From: Desulfovibrio sp. UBA4079
GTDB lineage: Bacteria; Desulfobacterota; Desulfovibrionia; Desulfovibrionales; Desulfovibrionaceae
Reading direction: 5' to 3'
Length of the DNA: 8,188 nucleotides
Assembly (NCBI GenBank): GCA_002382645.1
Contig: DFYP01000042.1
Coordinates: 2,169-10,356 of the forward strand
The translations under genes and the position numbers were made by a program. Below the pieces are notes generated by a model, which worked only from the letters and a program-made list of their open reading frames with translations, was not told where the DNA came from and made no database searches. Below are positions 7,551 through 8,188 of the stretch, piece after piece; within the stretch, counting starts at the first letter, position 1, and each line of letters begins with the position of its first letter.

Positions 7551-7602
7551 AAAAACAGCACAGGCCGCCCGGCTTCCGGGCCCCGGGGCCCCGCCCCCGC
7601 TG
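7551..7602 (-). terminator. Possible intrinsic terminator or attenuator upstream of the pilus operon
   Basis: Read on the minus strand, a GC-rich segment can fold with GCCCGG/CCGGGC closing a three-base loop (AAG), GCC/GGC below it, and CAGC/GCTG at the base. It is followed directly by TTTTT (plus-strand 7555-7551). The stem has internal bulges, so the fold is approximate. It lies about 100 bases before the first pilus start. It could end transcripts arriving from the right or act as an attenuator in the operon leader. Confidence 0.45.
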
Positions 7603-7612
7603 CGCCTGCCTG

Positions 7613-7740
7613 CAGAATCTGTTCATGTAAACTATTCCCGACTTTGTTTAGACATTTTTTAAGACATAGCCAAAAAACACGACAAATGAAAGCCAAATCC
7701 CTCTAAGTTCTAACGTCGTTGCAGAGAATTCATACCCCAT
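7613..7740 (-). promoter_or_regulatory. AT-rich block with short direct repeats, probable promoter region
   Basis: This is the only clearly AT-rich stretch in a GC-rich window and lies upstream of the pilus operon. On the plus strand it holds two AGACAT copies (7650-7655 and 7662-7667, 12 bases apart) and two AGCCAAA copies (7668-7674 and 7691-7697, 23 bases apart). On the minus strand TTGGCT with a 17-base spacer to TAAACA is the best sigma-70-like pair seen, but it is poor (4 of 6 and 3 of 6). No convincing sigma-54 -24/-12 pair was found. Promoter activity is inferred from composition and position. Confidence 0.4.
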
Positions 7741-7934
7741 CGCATCTTCCGGTCAGAAGCTTGAAAGAGTCCAGAAACGGCGGGACATGGCGGCCGGCCT
7801 GCATTGGGCCGGAATCCGCACAAACACCCTGTTTCGGTTCCCTCCGCCGGACCCCTGGAAGCGGAACCGGATGGGCGCGAATAAGTCCAAAAATACCTGA
7901 GTATTGGAGCGATAGACCTGGGCTCCGGAAGGCC
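7741..7934. other. Intergenic stretch without a supported gene, with small dyads
   Basis: No open frame here has a ribosome binding site or protein-like composition. Dyads visible on the plus strand are CCGGCC/GGCCGG at 7794-7812 (seven-base loop), CGGTTCC/GGAACCG at 7835-7869, and AATAC/GTATT at 7892-7905 (loop CTGA). The last, read on the minus strand, is followed by a short T run but has a weak stem. Their close spacing would suit a structured untranslated RNA, but nothing identifies one. Confidence 0.35.
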
Positions 7935-7968
7935 GGTCCGCGCCGCCCCGGGCAAGGCGACGCGGACC
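7935..7968 (-). terminator. Strong GC hairpin just downstream of the small cysteine-rich gene
   Basis: Thirteen-base arms pair fully on the minus strand (one G-T wobble) around an eight-base loop (TTGCCCGG). The hairpin starts 26 bases after the TAA of the small gene. There is no T run after it, so it is either a non-canonical terminator or a 3'-end stabilising structure. Confidence 0.45.
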
Positions 7969-7993
7969 AGCAGGGAGGGAGAGGCGGGCGGGG

Positions 7994-8158
7994 TTAACGC
8001 AGGGAGTGGATGTCCAGCTTGCGGCCGCAGCAGGGGCAGGCCGCGATGCTCTGACGCAGGGGCTCCTGCCGCCAGAACTGGGTTTCCCAGGGACGAGCGC
8101 TCATGAGTTTGTACTCCACCAGGACCGGCGCGCCGCAAGTGCAGAATCGCTGTTGCAT
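7994..8158 (-). CDS. Small cysteine-rich protein, probable zinc ribbon, function unknown
   Basis: A 54-residue protein not recognised as a named family. It starts at ATG 8158-8156 with an excellent ribosome binding site, AAGGAGG at 8171-8165, six bases upstream, and ends at TAA 7996-7994. Cysteines occur as FCTCGAP (C6, C8) and as CPCCGRKLDI (C41, C43, C44). The CxC plus CPxCG knuckle-like pair separated by about 32 residues is typical of small zinc ribbons, which often bind nucleic acid or protein, though no partner can be named. The middle is rich in Trp, Gln and Arg (PWETQFWRQEP). No signal peptide or membrane helix is present, so it is probably cytoplasmic. A hairpin follows it. The gap to the pilus operon and the distinct hairpin argue that it is a separate transcription unit, possibly the last gene of an operon to the right. 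Codon choice agrees with the neighbours. Confidence 0.78.
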   Translation of the reverse strand: MQQRFCTCGAPVLVEYKLMSARPWETQFWRQEPLRQSIAACPCCGRKLDIHSLR

Positions 8159-8188
8159 GGAATGCCTCCTTGCCGTGAAAATCGGGTT

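Noticed and set aside
7463..7696. 77-codon minus-strand frame in the operon leader
   Set aside because: It has no clear ribosome binding site and runs through both leader hairpins; its composition is that of untranslated sequence.
7453..7993. Search for tRNA, CRISPR array, insertion sequence, attachment site or sigma-54 promoter
   Set aside because: No cloverleaf, regular repeat-spacer pattern, transposase fragment or terminal repeats seen, and no -24/-12 GG/GC pair with proper spacing.
7719..7997. 92-codon plus-strand frame in the intergenic region
   Set aside because: Low-complexity composition and no convincing start signal; not protein-like.
7710..8138. 142-codon minus-strand frame overlapping the small cysteine-rich gene
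   Set aside because: Rich in Pro, Gly, Arg and Ala, without a ribosome binding site. The 54-residue gene in the other frame has a strong one and organised cysteines.

Overview
The window is a GC-rich stretch of a Gram-negative bacterial chromosome. It carries most of a type IV pilus / type II secretion-like envelope machine of the MSHA (Msh) type. All genes that can be supported lie on the minus strand and use strongly G/C-biased third codon positions. The gene content (fused PilM-PilN, PilO-like, PilP-like, lipoprotein secretin, ExeA/MshM-type ATPase, MshE/GspE-type ATPase) and base composition fit a deltaproteobacterium, possibly a Desulfovibrio relative. That taxonomic guess is inference; no ribosomal or other marker gene is present.

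Layout, in the direction of transcription (right to left). (1) 8158-7994: a 54-residue cysteine-rich protein, probably a small zinc ribbon, with a very strong ribosome binding site. (2) 7993-7453: a 541-base gap without a convincing gene. It holds a GC hairpin just after the small gene, several other small dyads, an AT-rich block with short direct repeats (likely promoter area), a GC-rich hairpin followed by a T run, and a 13-base-arm inverted repeat right in front of the first pilus gene. (3) 7452-1: six tightly packed genes, clearly one operon: PilM-PilN fusion (GTG start), PilO-like, PilP-like (TTG start), MshL/PilQ-type secretin, an ExeA/MshM-type ATPase with a periplasmic LysM-like plus SPOR-like tail (GTG start), and an MshE/GspE-type assembly ATPase that runs off the left edge. 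The junctions are 9-base, 13-base and 2-base gaps, then GTGA and ATGA stop/start overlaps.

How the parts fit together: PilM-PilN, PilO and PilP form the inner-membrane alignment platform that connects the cytoplasmic motor to the outer-membrane secretin. The secretin carries its own lipobox. The MshM/ExeA-like ATPase spans the inner membrane and ends in probable peptidoglycan-binding domains, so it is a good candidate for helping the secretin through the cell wall. The assembly ATPase begins with two exact-spaced copies of the MshEN cyclic-di-GMP-binding motif, which predicts that the machine is switched by cyclic-di-GMP. The platform protein MshG/PilC, the prepilin peptidase and the pilins are not in the window and would be expected to the left.
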